DNA from: Paludibacteraceae bacterium | GTDB lineage: Bacteria > Bacteroidota > Bacteroidia > Bacteroidales > Paludibacteraceae | DNA: 13,374 bases | Assembly: GCA_017542915.1 (NCBI GenBank) | Contig: JAFXWI010000058.1 | Span: forward strand, 1-13,374 | Reading direction: 5' to 3' | Shown here: positions 8,901 through 13,374 of the stretch, one piece after another | Layout: each line of letters starts with the position of its first letter | How positions within the stretch are numbered: position 1 is the stretch's first letter | Position numbers and translations under genes: made by a program | The notes under the pieces: model-generated | What the model saw: the letters and a program-made list of their open reading frames with translations, nothing else | Databases searched by the model: none | What the model was told of the DNA's origin: nothing

Positions 8901-11900
8901 AGACGATGACTTGCTGCAAGGTGTCGTTTGCGTTGTTCTGCAAGATGGTCTGACCCGGACGAGTCTCGACTGTCAGTTTGGGCAGCGAAGCTCCTTCATC
9001 GATCGTCACCGCATAATCGAAGGTATTCGAATCGAAAGCCGGAGACAGGCTGAAACCTGCCAACTCCATGTTCACGAGCGTAGCATCGCTGTACTTAGCG
9101 ATGTTGTACTGCACGGTATAGGTCTGCGGCTCATCGTTCTCAGCACGCACGACAACTGCCCATTTGCCTTCTGCCACCTGACCGAAGAACACTACCTCGG
9201 CGTCTTGAGCTACCTCGTACGTGAGCACGGGGTACGCGCTACCGGCAGGCAGATCGAAGGTGTAGTTGAGTTGCGATTTCGCAAAGCCGTCGATCAGTAC
9301 ACCATCAGCGAAGATACCTTCGAGGGTATTGTCTCCGGAAAGCTCACGGGTGAAAGCAAGGGAGTAGATGACCTTGCTGCCTGCCTCATCGTGTACGTTG
9401 AGGTACGCGGTGTTCTCTTTCCAACGCAGCTCTACTGTCGCATTCGAGGCGATGCCCTCTACCGTCGGCAGTTGGTCACGATATGTGAGACCGGTGTAGT
9501 TGAGTTGCGTCGGCACAAAGCCCTCCAGACTGACACCATTGATGAGAATATCGCTCAGCTGAACGGCTGCAGAAGGCGCTTTGACGAAGTCAATGGTGTA
9601 TTGCGAGGTGCTCTCCTCCATCTTGACGAGAACGGTAGCTATACCTGCTGCGTACGGAGCGGTGATCGTCACCTGCTGATCCTCCACTGCCTTAACCGCC
9701 AAGATCTTCGGGCAGGTCTCCGTCGTCAGCGGATAGGTGTATTCATAGACATCTTTCTTGAATCCCGGGAGCAGGATCGTGTCGTTGCCTTCCACCAATA
9801 GGATACTATCGAGCTGTGTGCTGGCAGCGGAAGGTACCATGAACTTGATCTTATAGGTACGTTTCGCACCGCTCTCAGCTACTACAGAGAGACGTACGAC
9901 ACGTTTGTTGTTCGCATCCCACGTTTTGGTCACAACCTGCGAAGGCTCGGAGAGGTCGTAGATCACGTCCGGCATGACGGTTGTTCCGGTGTCGAGGGTG
10001 AAAGTGTAGTCGATCTTATCGGGTGCGAAATCCGGAAGCGGCGTGACTACGCCTTTGATGGTGTCGTTGACATAGATCATCTGCAATGCCGTGTTGTCCG
10101 ATTTCTTATAGACAAACTGGATCGTGTACGTGCGGCTCAGACCGTTGGTCGGGCGAACGGTGATCTTGTATTTGCCGTTTGCCGAGGTCGGACGGATGAC
10201 AACTGTGTCTTGGTATTCCTCGTTTTGCAGCTCGAAATGCACGGTCGGCAGGGAGTCTTTCTCCAGTTTCACGTAGTAGTCATTACGGAGCGGGTCGAAA
10301 GCGATCGGGTGATAGTTCTCGTCCTGCAAGCTGTAGTACGGACCGACACTCAGGCTCTTGAGCGTGTTGTCGTCGTACCGTTTCACAGAGAAAGTGATAT
10401 AATAATTGGTCGTATTGCCGTTACCTGCCGTTACAGAGATACGGGTCTTACCGTTGACACCACCGGTGGTCACGCTGATCTCTTGGAACTCGTCTCCGGG
10501 AATAGGAGTGATCTCCGGCAGGACGGTCGTTCCGATAGGAAGCTCGTACGTATAGTTCGTCACATCCGACGCGAAACCGACCACAGGCACACCACCGATC
10601 TCCAGACCGGAGAGGGTTGAGATCTCCGATTTAGCGGTGGAGAAAACGAGTTTATAGACCGTCTGGTCGGAGCGGTTTCCTGCCAAGACGGAGATACGGG
10701 TTGTTCCATCGAGACCACCATCATCAATAGTGATCGTTTGGTACTCGTCACCCGGGGTATAAAGGATGTACGGTAACTCTTTGGTACCCATCTTGAGGTT
10801 GACGTAATAAGTCGTCACCTCGGGATCGAACGCCAAGATCGTCGGGTCGTTGAAGACGGAGGGGTTGATGTCCGACACCTGTTCGCCGACTACCTGCAAA
10901 TCAGCCAAATAGGAGTACGAAGACTCCTCGATTTTGATGTTGAGTTTGTAGGTCTTGGTCGAAGTAGCACCCGGAGCAGCTACTACCACTTGCACGGTCG
11001 TTCCGTTGATGGCTTCGCCTGTGGGCAGCGGATTCGGGGTGATGGTGATGGTCTGTTCGCCGGCAGGATAAGCCGAAACCGGCTCCACCGTCAGCGAAGG
11101 AGTACCGACCGGCAGACTGACCTTATAGACTGCCTGCGAAGGCGTGAAGCCGATGATCGACTTGCCGTTCACTTTGATGTCCTGCAAGGTCACATCTTTG
11201 AGTTGACCCACGAAGAACGAGAGGGTGTATGTCATGGTCGAGACGCCGTCCGGAGCGGTCACATGGATAGTAGCCGTTCCCGTCGGAGAAGTAGCCTGCG
11301 TCACCGTGACCACCTGACCGTCCTCGGCTGCGGTGTAACCGATAACCGGAGCAGCGGTTGTGCCGTAAGGCAGCTCTACGTTATAGTTCGTCTGACCCGG
11401 ACGGAAAGCGGAATAGGTCTCGCCGTTAACCGTCACCTCTGCCAAACTGGCGTTGCTACTCGGGGCACGTTGGAACTGGATCTGATAGAGGGTCTGCGAA
11501 CTACCGTCCTCGGCTTTGACGAGGATGCGTGTCGGCGTGCTCTCCAAGTCACCTTTAGTGACGGTGATCTCGCTTCCCGACAGCACACGTCCCGAGAAAG
11601 AAACCGTCTTACCACGGGCGTTGGTGAGCGAACCCGCACCACGGGTAGCTACGACATCCGGGATTGTCGTTGCGGTCTCACCCAAGGAATAGACCTGCAC
11701 TTCGGTCGAGTTCGGGTCAAAACCCTTCCATTCCTTCTCGACGCCGTCTTTGCCTTTGATGAACAGCTTCTGGATCTTCGAGGAGTAGATGAGTTCTACG
11801 TCATCGACATACAGGCTGTTACCGGCATAGAGACCGCTGTTAGCGCGGTAGTTCGGATAGTTGGAAGCCGAGAAGATGATGTTCATCTTGGTCGGGGCAT

Positions 11901-12588
11901 CGCTGTTGAAATAGTAAATCGGCACGCGGATATTCGTCCAGTTGCCGTATTGCTTGCGTTCACGCCACATTCCCTCGGCAATCTGGTTTGCCTTGGTGGC
12001 AGTACCACACTCGTTACCATCCATCTCATAACGGACATCCGACTCCTCGTCCTGTTTGGTGACCGAGGTACACTTACCGTTTTTGCCTTTGAACTTATTA
12101 CCCACAGCCGTTCCCGACCATGCGTAGTAAAGGAGATAGAAGTCCTCTTTGTCAATGTTGCTACCGGTACGTTTGATCCACACGGACATCGAGTCCGGAC
12201 GGTGTTTCCAGCTTATACCGCCGGCTGTACCGGCTGTCGCTTCGCTGATCTTGGTCAAGCTCTCCAGATAGACCCAAGGCTGACCGAGTGAGAAATAACC
12301 CGGGGAAGTCTCGGTGATACCTGCGGCACCGACGTCTTGGTCTTGTACCATCATACAGTAACCCGAACGGCCTGCTTCCTTGTGGGCAAAGTTAAACTTA
12401 AAACTGAGTTGCTCCACGTTGGATGCGTTCCAGTTTCTAAGCTGCTCTTTGCCATCAAACTTAGAGCCGCTCCAATCCTCGAAATGCGGATCGGGCAACT
12501 GTTGTGCGCGCAACGAAGTCGTCATCGGCAGCAAAAAGACCGCTACGAGGATGAACATCCGTTGCAAATGTTGTTGAAATGTACTCAT
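2962..12588 (-). CDS. Giant secreted repeat protein: two PCMD modules, about 29 cadherin-like beta-sandwich repeats, type IX-like tail
   Basis: The frame is unbroken for 3208 residues. A signal peptide (1 to about 28, core FILVAVFLL, end LRAQ) precedes a PCMD-type module (31-268). Repeats fill 269-1583, a second PCMD-type module spans 1584-1781, more repeats fill 1782-3101, and a tail ends the protein at 3102-3208. Each repeat is about 75-100 residues and follows a pattern like TLxxIxVNGxxLxGFxP, a tyrosine strand, PxG, Q-T-I/V, then AxxGxxxTYxIxF. This fits the cadherin-like beta-sandwich family (PF12733). The tail resembles the type IX sorting domain, so the protein is probably exported across the outer membrane and anchored or released. 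A role in binding glycans or surfaces is inference from the modules; no catalytic motif is visible. Its own promoter lies about 65 bases upstream and a strong terminator 23 bases downstream, so it is probably monocistronic. No Shine-Dalgarno precedes the ATG. Confidence 0.88.
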   Translation of the reverse strand: MSTFQQHLQRMFILVAVFLLPMTTSLRAQQLPDPHFEDWSGSKFDGKEQLRNWNASNVEQLSFKFNFAHKEAGRSGYCMMVQDQDVGAAGITETSPGYFSLGQPWVYLESLTKISEATAGTAGGISWKHRPDSMSVWIKRTGSNIDKEDFYLLYYAWSGTAVGNKFKGKNGKCTSVTKQDEESDVRYEMDGNECGTATKANQIAEGMWRERKQYGNWTNIRVPIYYFNSDAPTKMNIIFSASNYPNYRANSGLYAGNSLYVDDVELIYSSKIQKLFIKGKDGVEKEWKGFDPNSTEVQVYSLGETATTIPDVVATRGAGSLTNARGKTVSFSGRVLSGSEITVTKGDLESTPTRILVKAEDGSSQTLYQIQFQRAPSSNASLAEVTVNGETYSAFRPGQTNYNVELPYGTTAAPVIGYTAAEDGQVVTVTQATSPTGTATIHVTAPDGVSTMTYTLSFFVGQLKDVTLQDIKVNGKSIIGFTPSQAVYKVSLPVGTPSLTVEPVSAYPAGEQTITITPNPLPTGEAINGTTVQVVVAAPGATSTKTYKLNIKIEESSYSYLADLQVVGEQVSDINPSVFNDPTILAFDPEVTTYYVNLKMGTKELPYILYTPGDEYQTITIDDGGLDGTTRISVLAGNRSDQTVYKLVFSTAKSEISTLSGLEIGGVPVVGFASDVTNYTYELPIGTTVLPEITPIPGDEFQEISVTTGGVNGKTRISVTAGNGNTTNYYITFSVKRYDDNTLKSLSVGPYYSLQDENYHPIAFDPLRNDYYVKLEKDSLPTVHFELQNEEYQDTVVIRPTSANGKYKITVRPTNGLSRTYTIQFVYKKSDNTALQMIYVNDTIKGVVTPLPDFAPDKIDYTFTLDTGTTVMPDVIYDLSEPSQVVTKTWDANNKRVVRLSVVAESGAKRTYKIKFMVPSAASTQLDSILLVEGNDTILLPGFKKDVYEYTYPLTTETCPKILAVKAVEDQQVTITAPYAAGIATVLVKMEESTSQYTIDFVKAPSAAVQLSDILINGVSLEGFVPTQLNYTGLTYRDQLPTVEGIASNATVELRWKENTAYLNVHDEAGSKVIYSLAFTRELSGDNTLEGIFADGVLIDGFAKSQLNYTFDLPAGSAYPVLTYEVAQDAEVVFFGQVAEGKWAVVVRAENDEPQTYTVQYNIAKYSDATLVNMELAGFSLSPAFDSNTFDYAVTIDEGASLPKLTVETRPGQTILQNNANDTLQQVIVFAENGASNTYSVRYTRQLSSNALLADILINGVSLEGFDPTVENYIDSLPRNTQVVPNVFPIGQLSNQTITTYFSRPNGVTLIHVEAQNGTEKDYTIAFPVRQSNNTFLGDLYLDSEDAEIKFKPATTDYEVILPYEATECPKMVYEKAEPEQRIDVVSRPIGQTSQIIITAENGDTRTYNIAFKRAVLKTRNILAAIHINELDRDLSLKDKDQRDFNVEMPFGSRSMTISYEKSYPEQTVFVQPGGVTDPTIITVKANNDSVADEVYRIIPSVEKNNPAVITSMTLNGVSLPGFNPYKYSYIVPVENKHIIRYTVNKGADINVLEQNEKHWQAEVSYGSIVTTYDLWFYYTNDVLPNTDFADWENAAYKGRKPVGWNTLGNVTAGKSFTLVGTYTTGNEVTQDGSNSAVKMETKYNAFPLGGFVPAYITLGNISYDFSVAAGSDFGVSGGITFRNSPDIFRVTYKQPSVSGNGRIVYQMTGSLSTQEIVYPTSKQTSYTTVDIDLMETNELAGIPQSLNVILNSYETESGKNGLEAGSATMYVDKALFLFNHTLVSMKVDEVTATKSGNTFTATLTDPERVELPVLSFTGEVADQAQDVVWAAPTKDADFEIRTADIRNWAENGVDYTDYTLTVKRPLDEVNVLSALLAAGDTLNIFNPATTSYTVTIPSSQRNLPDLQPIPGSSLQHVTTAYSETDSTMTITVTPEKGDAKVYTVKFVTALSDDVTLKALTAEGITYKPDQKTYDITATRLPLISFEKQSDLQTVVLNNGVLTVTAEDGVTTGTYTINRLDPVITPNGTISEFEQKGNVLNDFGGTTYEKEAAKPTDYITFTRAQVTDSVIFVQASDKMTWAVPETEKIYTWSYPTDESTNANLKMITINGEDYQDFIPSELNYELTSDSTLVIVAEPAEEVQKLVTTFELVDGGVLYSTLVTAQSGAQQTYRVRITHPKSDIATLSAIYLDSLLIDGFAPDKFSYTVTLPAASGAKLVQPKMPNITYVAGQAGQTIIVTPGKLNGDETTIAVQSEDKNADTEYTISIRAQKSSCADLTGITVNGVALDHFEPGRHHYSVSLATNDINVDYTSDDRFQTVTTTVQTLKAGHEYHYTLHVVAEDGTASDYLVEIYVDNQSNDAQLANILLNGRSMDRFEPLYNSDIIFDGGNNNYEIKLPATTKMPEVSAQLKMDGQHVEIEHRRDEHLNIDSILLDVTAVDSVTHNIYVLRFIRPMSTNSQLSLIEINNEPIADFEPNTYFYSYDVKSGEEMPRITVETADEAATYDEPDYSHEGRITITVYAQDYAMDKNHKSTYTIAVNVKKSDVATLDMIYQGRDSLPGYKPTTFYYAYELGADETFPDLSWQDPDNYPTVSPIDTVEYDPVAQKLVRQIKVTAEDTTISNTYTIAYTIRKSDVDTLQMIFIGSKPLPNFKANIMEYEYKLTAAEVVALDGELPVIDPIPGEEGKQKIEVLQVRDNYGVKTIGYKHVVTVTAAAGNSRTYTVHYPRELSDDATLKMIFVDENPLPNFDAERNSYKIELDYGVPVPNVTEAAKDFQSVKHNQHGDTVEIIVTAELETVQNVYTLVFERRKSDVTMLRNIILLDAKGKQLPYDLFAFQSKLYDYTIEMPYVPGDTTYALPEMAIEFEDPLQDTVITVDILKKTQKIVTVRVIAPNGEDEAEYKLFFDFMRNDDAFLTEIKMAVNDSTFALIKGFKSNTYSYIYEHPYGSDSSQFISPANVKEKIAYAKSDPLATDSIYVEANGTIRIVVTAQDEKTQSMYSIQQKIGKDTVDFIRMIYLDGVELPNFRPDSMDYVYKLRNGSGSCPEITAVAMSGNAEVSITQKSVNETSFVICQSDRDKNTENYRTYRIYFEESTVNDGITATEKDVFIRRVAGACQLFVATIRKDVTFILYDQTGRMLYREMIPDAEPNAIKVEQDGFDQDVLLNVDVDPNAGVLVDINPNQIYFYSFVKGRGKIIKSGKIIALP
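2965..3285 (-). other. Type IX secretion-like C-terminal sorting domain of the giant protein
   Basis: Residues 3102-3208 start ITATEKDVFIRRVAG and contain VTFILYDQTGRMLYRE, then YFYSFVKGRGKIIKSGKI near the end. The order of a strand, D-x-TGR-x-L, and a final KxGKI motif is what the Bacteroidota type A sorting tail shows (usually about 80 residues). Here it is about 107 residues, with an acidic insert (DVLLNVDVDPNAGVLVDINP) between the two motifs. Confidence is moderate because of this insert. Confidence 0.6.
3286..7245 (-). repeat. Second block of cadherin-like beta-sandwich repeats (about 14-15 units)
   Basis: Units start at about residues 1782, 1871, 1952, 2101, 2183, 2274, 2361, 2459, 2546, 2636, 2734, 2815, 2913 and 3011. 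An irregular stretch of roughly 75-90 residues lies before 2101. Several units in the C-terminal third share a distinct start (TLDMIYQGRDSLPGY, TLQMIFIGSKPLPNF, TLKMIFVDENPLPNF, FIRMIYLDGVELPNF). Junctions repeatedly read KSDVATL, KSDVDTL, LSDDATL or KSDVTML. Confidence 0.8.
7180..8110 (-). other. Low-GC segment inside the giant gene
   Basis: Counted by hand, 7321-7500 has 70 G or C in 180 bases (39%), whereas 11221-11340 in the repeat-coding part has 75 in 120 (62%). The low-GC stretch covers roughly residues 1493-1803: the end of one repeat unit, the next unit, the internal PCMD module and the start of the following unit. The reading frame passes through without a break. The boundaries are approximate. 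Confidence 0.7.
7246..7839 (-). other. Internal PCMD-type module of the giant protein
   Basis: Residues 1584-1781 start LPNTDFADWENAAYKG and finish SATMYVDKALFLFNH. This repeats the plan of the N-terminal module: an NTDFADW opening, strands with ITFRNSPDIFRVTYK, and a closing YVDKALF in place of YVDDVEL. It interrupts the repeat array almost exactly at the midpoint of the protein. Its DNA has lower GC than the repeats on either side. Confidence 0.6.
7840..11785 (-). repeat. First block of cadherin-like beta-sandwich repeats (about 15 units)
   Basis: Units start at about residues 269, 380, 464, 559, 656, 739, 829, 922, 1008, 1084, 1167, 1248, 1332, 1418 and 1505, judged from the recurring start such as ASLAEVTVNG, TLQDIKVNG, QLSDILINGVSLEGF and ALLADILINGVSLEGF. 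Most units end with an ENG- or AGNG-like turn followed by TYxIxF. The junctions often carry SNN, SDN, SDA or SGDN just before the next TL. The units at 1008 and 1248 share the same ten residues, ILINGVSLEG, and are similar at DNA level too. Confidence 0.8.
11786..12501 (-). other. N-terminal PCMD-type module of the giant protein
   Basis: Residues about 31-268 start LPDPHFEDWSG just after the signal peptide and finish with the motif SLYVDDVELIY, preceded by NIIFSASNYPNYRANSG. The opening N/DPHFEDW, the central PDSMSVWIK strand and the closing YVDDVEL are typical of the PCMD family (PF13201, putative carbohydrate metabolism domain) of Bacteroidota surface proteins. Three cysteines occur in the middle (CMM, KCT, ECG). 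The assignment is by motif recognition. Confidence 0.65.
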
Positions 12589-12652
12589 ATTAATATTTTT
12601 ATTAAAATTTTTACTTTTATAGCCTCAAAAAAGGCGCATTTTTAATCGGGTG

Positions 12653-12684
12653 CAAAATTACTGCTAATTTGTCAAGTACACAAT
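12653..12684 (-). promoter_or_regulatory. Bacteroidota-type promoter of the giant gene
   Basis: On the minus strand TAATTTTG (12660-12653) fits TAnnTTTG exactly. Twenty bases upstream lies ATTG (12684-12681), one mismatch from the TTTG -33 box. Transcription would start near 12646, leaving an AT-rich leader of about 58 bases before ATG 12588, without a Shine-Dalgarno. Confidence 0.65.
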
Positions 12685-12721
12685 ACCGATTATTTGGAAA
12701 AAACATACGATTATTAAGCAA

Positions 12722-12743
12722 CACTCTATAAGAGTGCTTTTTT
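12722..12743 (+). terminator. Orphan terminator-like hairpin
   Basis: CACTCT (12722-12727), loop ATA, and AGAGTG (12731-12736) form a perfect 6-base stem, followed on the plus strand by C and six T residues (12738-12743). No plus-strand gene lies upstream of it, because the neighbouring gene to the left runs the other way. It may insulate moxR from transcripts coming from the left, or end a small transcript I cannot identify. Confidence 0.4.
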
Positions 12744-12783
12744 CTCCACTTTGCATGACCTCTCTTCTCTCCCCTCTCTCAAC

Positions 12784-12897
12784 TCAAACTCGGTTCAAAC
12801 TCGGTTCAAACTCGACGCATTTACAAGCAAAACTCGATTCAAACACGAATCCTCACCAAATGTTACCCCAAACATACCCAAAGGATACCCCAAGGAT
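12784..12897. repeat. Two short tandem arrays of 11-base units
   Basis: The unit CTCGGTTCAAA occurs perfectly at 12789-12799 and 12800-12810, with a partial unit (CTCAAA) before and CTCG after. A looser CTCGATTCAAA follows at about 12833. Further right, ACCCAAAGGAT (12876-12886) is followed directly by ACCCCAAGGAT (12887-12897). The 11-base period is shared although the units differ. This stretch is non-coding. Confidence 0.75.
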
Positions 12898-12931
12898 AGA
12901 CTCCTGTTTTTGTCATTTTTATTGAATTACC

Positions 12932-12952
12932 TATATATACATAGTATATATA
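12932..12952. repeat. AT-rich perfect palindrome
   Basis: TATATATAC (12932-12940), spacer ATA, then GTATATATA (12944-12952) form a 9-base perfect inverted repeat. On the plus strand it is followed by CTTTTTAT. It lies about 90 bases before the sigma-54-like promoter. It could be an activator site, a weak terminator or simply an AT-rich cruciform; the sequence does not decide. Confidence 0.6.
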
Positions 12953-13039
12953 CTTTTTATAACTCTCTTTAACAACCCAAAAGCGCTGTATGGGCTTTAC
13001 GTCTGATCCTTTCGATATTTTACACCATAAAAACATGGT

Positions 13040-13056
13040 TTGGCACGGAATTTGTA
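13040..13056 (+). promoter_or_regulatory. Sigma-54-like -24/-12 promoter upstream of moxR
   Basis: TTGGCACGGAATTTGTA matches the sigma-54 consensus YTGGCACGrnnnTTGCW at every fixed position except one (C to T in the -12 element). The GG at 13042-13043 and the G at 13054 have the required spacing. Transcription would start near 13067, about 41 bases before the moxR ATG. No TAnnTTTG promoter is visible in this stretch. Confidence 0.5.
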
Positions 13057-13072
13057 GTAATGAATGTAATGA

Positions 13073-13089
13073 AATTATCAAAGATAATT
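13073..13089 (+). promoter_or_regulatory. Small inverted repeat in the predicted moxR leader
   Basis: AATTATC (13073-13079), AAA, GATAATT (13083-13089) is a perfect 7-base inverted repeat 18 bases before the moxR ATG and just after the predicted start of transcription. It could be an operator or a weak leader hairpin near the ribosome-binding region. Confidence 0.4.
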
Positions 13090-13107
13090 ATTAAAACACT
13101 ATAGATT

Positions 13108-13374
13108 ATGCAAGTTGATATTCGTGAACTTCAAGAGCGTGTGGAACGCGAGAGTTCGTTTGTAGATGCCTTGACATTAGGCATGAATCAAGTTATTGTA
13201 GGTCAAAAACATCTCGTTGAGAGTTTGCTTATTGGTCTGTTGAGCGACGGGCACATATTGTTGGAAGGCGTGCCGGGTTTGGCAAAAACCCTCGCCATCA
13301 AGACCTTAAGCGACTTGATCAAGGCAGATTTTAGCCGTATACAGTTTACTCCGGATCTGTTGCCTGCCGATGTG
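13108..13374 (+). CDS. moxR: MoxR-family AAA ATPase, N-terminal part (3' end outside window)
   Basis: The frame starts at ATG 13108 and runs open for 89 codons to the window edge. It shows the MoxR hallmarks in order: VIVGQKHLVESLLIGLLSDGH at about residues 29-49, the Walker A loop GVPGLAKT at 54-61 after HILLE, and RIQFTPDLLPADV at 77-89, which in complete members runs on to the rest of the AAA core. MoxR ATPases are cytoplasmic chaperone-like proteins. In Bacteroidota they usually head an operon with a DUF58 protein and von Willebrand A-domain (Bat) proteins linked to envelope integrity and stress tolerance. Those neighbours would lie to the right, outside this window. No Shine-Dalgarno is evident; a sigma-54-like site lies 52 bases upstream. 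Walker B and later motifs cannot be checked here. Confidence 0.9.
   Translation, partial: MQVDIRELQERVERESSFVDALTLGMNQVIVGQKHLVESLLIGLLSDGHILLEGVPGLAKTLAIKTLSDLIKADFSRIQFTPDLLPADV

Larger units (their letters stand above)
12589..13107. other. Divergent intergenic region, 519 bases, no supported gene
   Basis: This gap separates the minus-strand giant gene from the plus-strand moxR gene. I see the giant gene's leader and promoter (to 12684), an orphan terminator-like hairpin (12722-12743), a pyrimidine-rich stretch (about 12750-12780), tandem 11-base repeats (12784-12897), an AT-rich palindrome (12932-12952), a sigma-54-like promoter (13040-13056) and a small inverted repeat before moxR (13073-13089). 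Short frames here translate the repeats and show no family likeness. Confidence 0.7.

Noticed and set aside
2962..12588. Frameshift or assembly error joining two genes in the giant frame
   Set aside because: The frame is open throughout and domain units continue on both sides of every join I checked, including the low-GC middle.
12784..12897. CRISPR array
   Set aside because: The repeats are 11 bases long and directly adjacent without spacers, and no cas gene is present.
12734..12972. Two short plus-strand frames in the divergent region
   Set aside because: They translate the 11-base repeats and have no plausible start signal or family likeness.
12863..13081. A 72-codon minus-strand frame before moxR
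   Set aside because: It runs through the AT palindrome and the sigma-54-like site and shows no conserved pattern.

Overview
The window looks like a chromosomal segment of a Bacteroidales bacterium (phylum Bacteroidota). The evidence is a DUF5686-type outer membrane protein, PCMD modules, a type IX secretion-like C-terminal tail, starts mostly without Shine-Dalgarno sequences, and two promoters of the Bacteroidota type (TTTG near -33, TAnnTTTG near -7). I cannot name the genus. No RNA gene, insertion sequence, CRISPR array or phage gene was found.

Layout from left to right. (1) Bases 1-704, plus strand: the 3' end of a DUF5686-family outer membrane protein. (2) Bases 705-818: a spacer made almost entirely of short tandem repeats. 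(3) Bases 819-1655, plus strand: a secreted outer membrane beta-barrel protein. (4) Bases 1653-1708: a heptamer array that contains the stop codons of two convergent genes. (5) Bases 1695-2856, minus strand: a two-gene unit, a CDP-alcohol phosphatidyltransferase followed by a GtrA-like membrane protein, with an 11-base overlap. (6) Bases 2889-2939: the promoter of that unit, overlapping an intrinsic terminator for the next gene. (7) Bases 2962-12588, minus strand: one gene for a 3208-residue secreted protein. It has a signal peptide, a PCMD module, about 15 cadherin-like beta-sandwich repeats, a second PCMD module at mid-protein, about 14-15 more repeats, and a type IX-like C-terminal tail. 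(8) Bases 12589-13107: a divergent intergenic region with the giant gene's promoter, an orphan hairpin, tandem repeats, an AT-rich palindrome and a sigma-54-like promoter. (9) Bases 13108-13374, plus strand: the start of a MoxR-family AAA ATPase.

The theme is the cell envelope: two outer membrane proteins, a lipid or glycolipid pair, and a very large predicted surface protein. Nothing in the sequence shows that they form one pathway. The most notable object is the giant protein. Its two halves have the same order (PCMD then repeats), and its second PCMD lies in a stretch with clearly lower GC than the repeat-coding DNA around it. The regulatory DNA also rewards a second look, especially the overlapping terminator and promoter, the heptamer array over two stop codons, and the sigma-54-like site before moxR.
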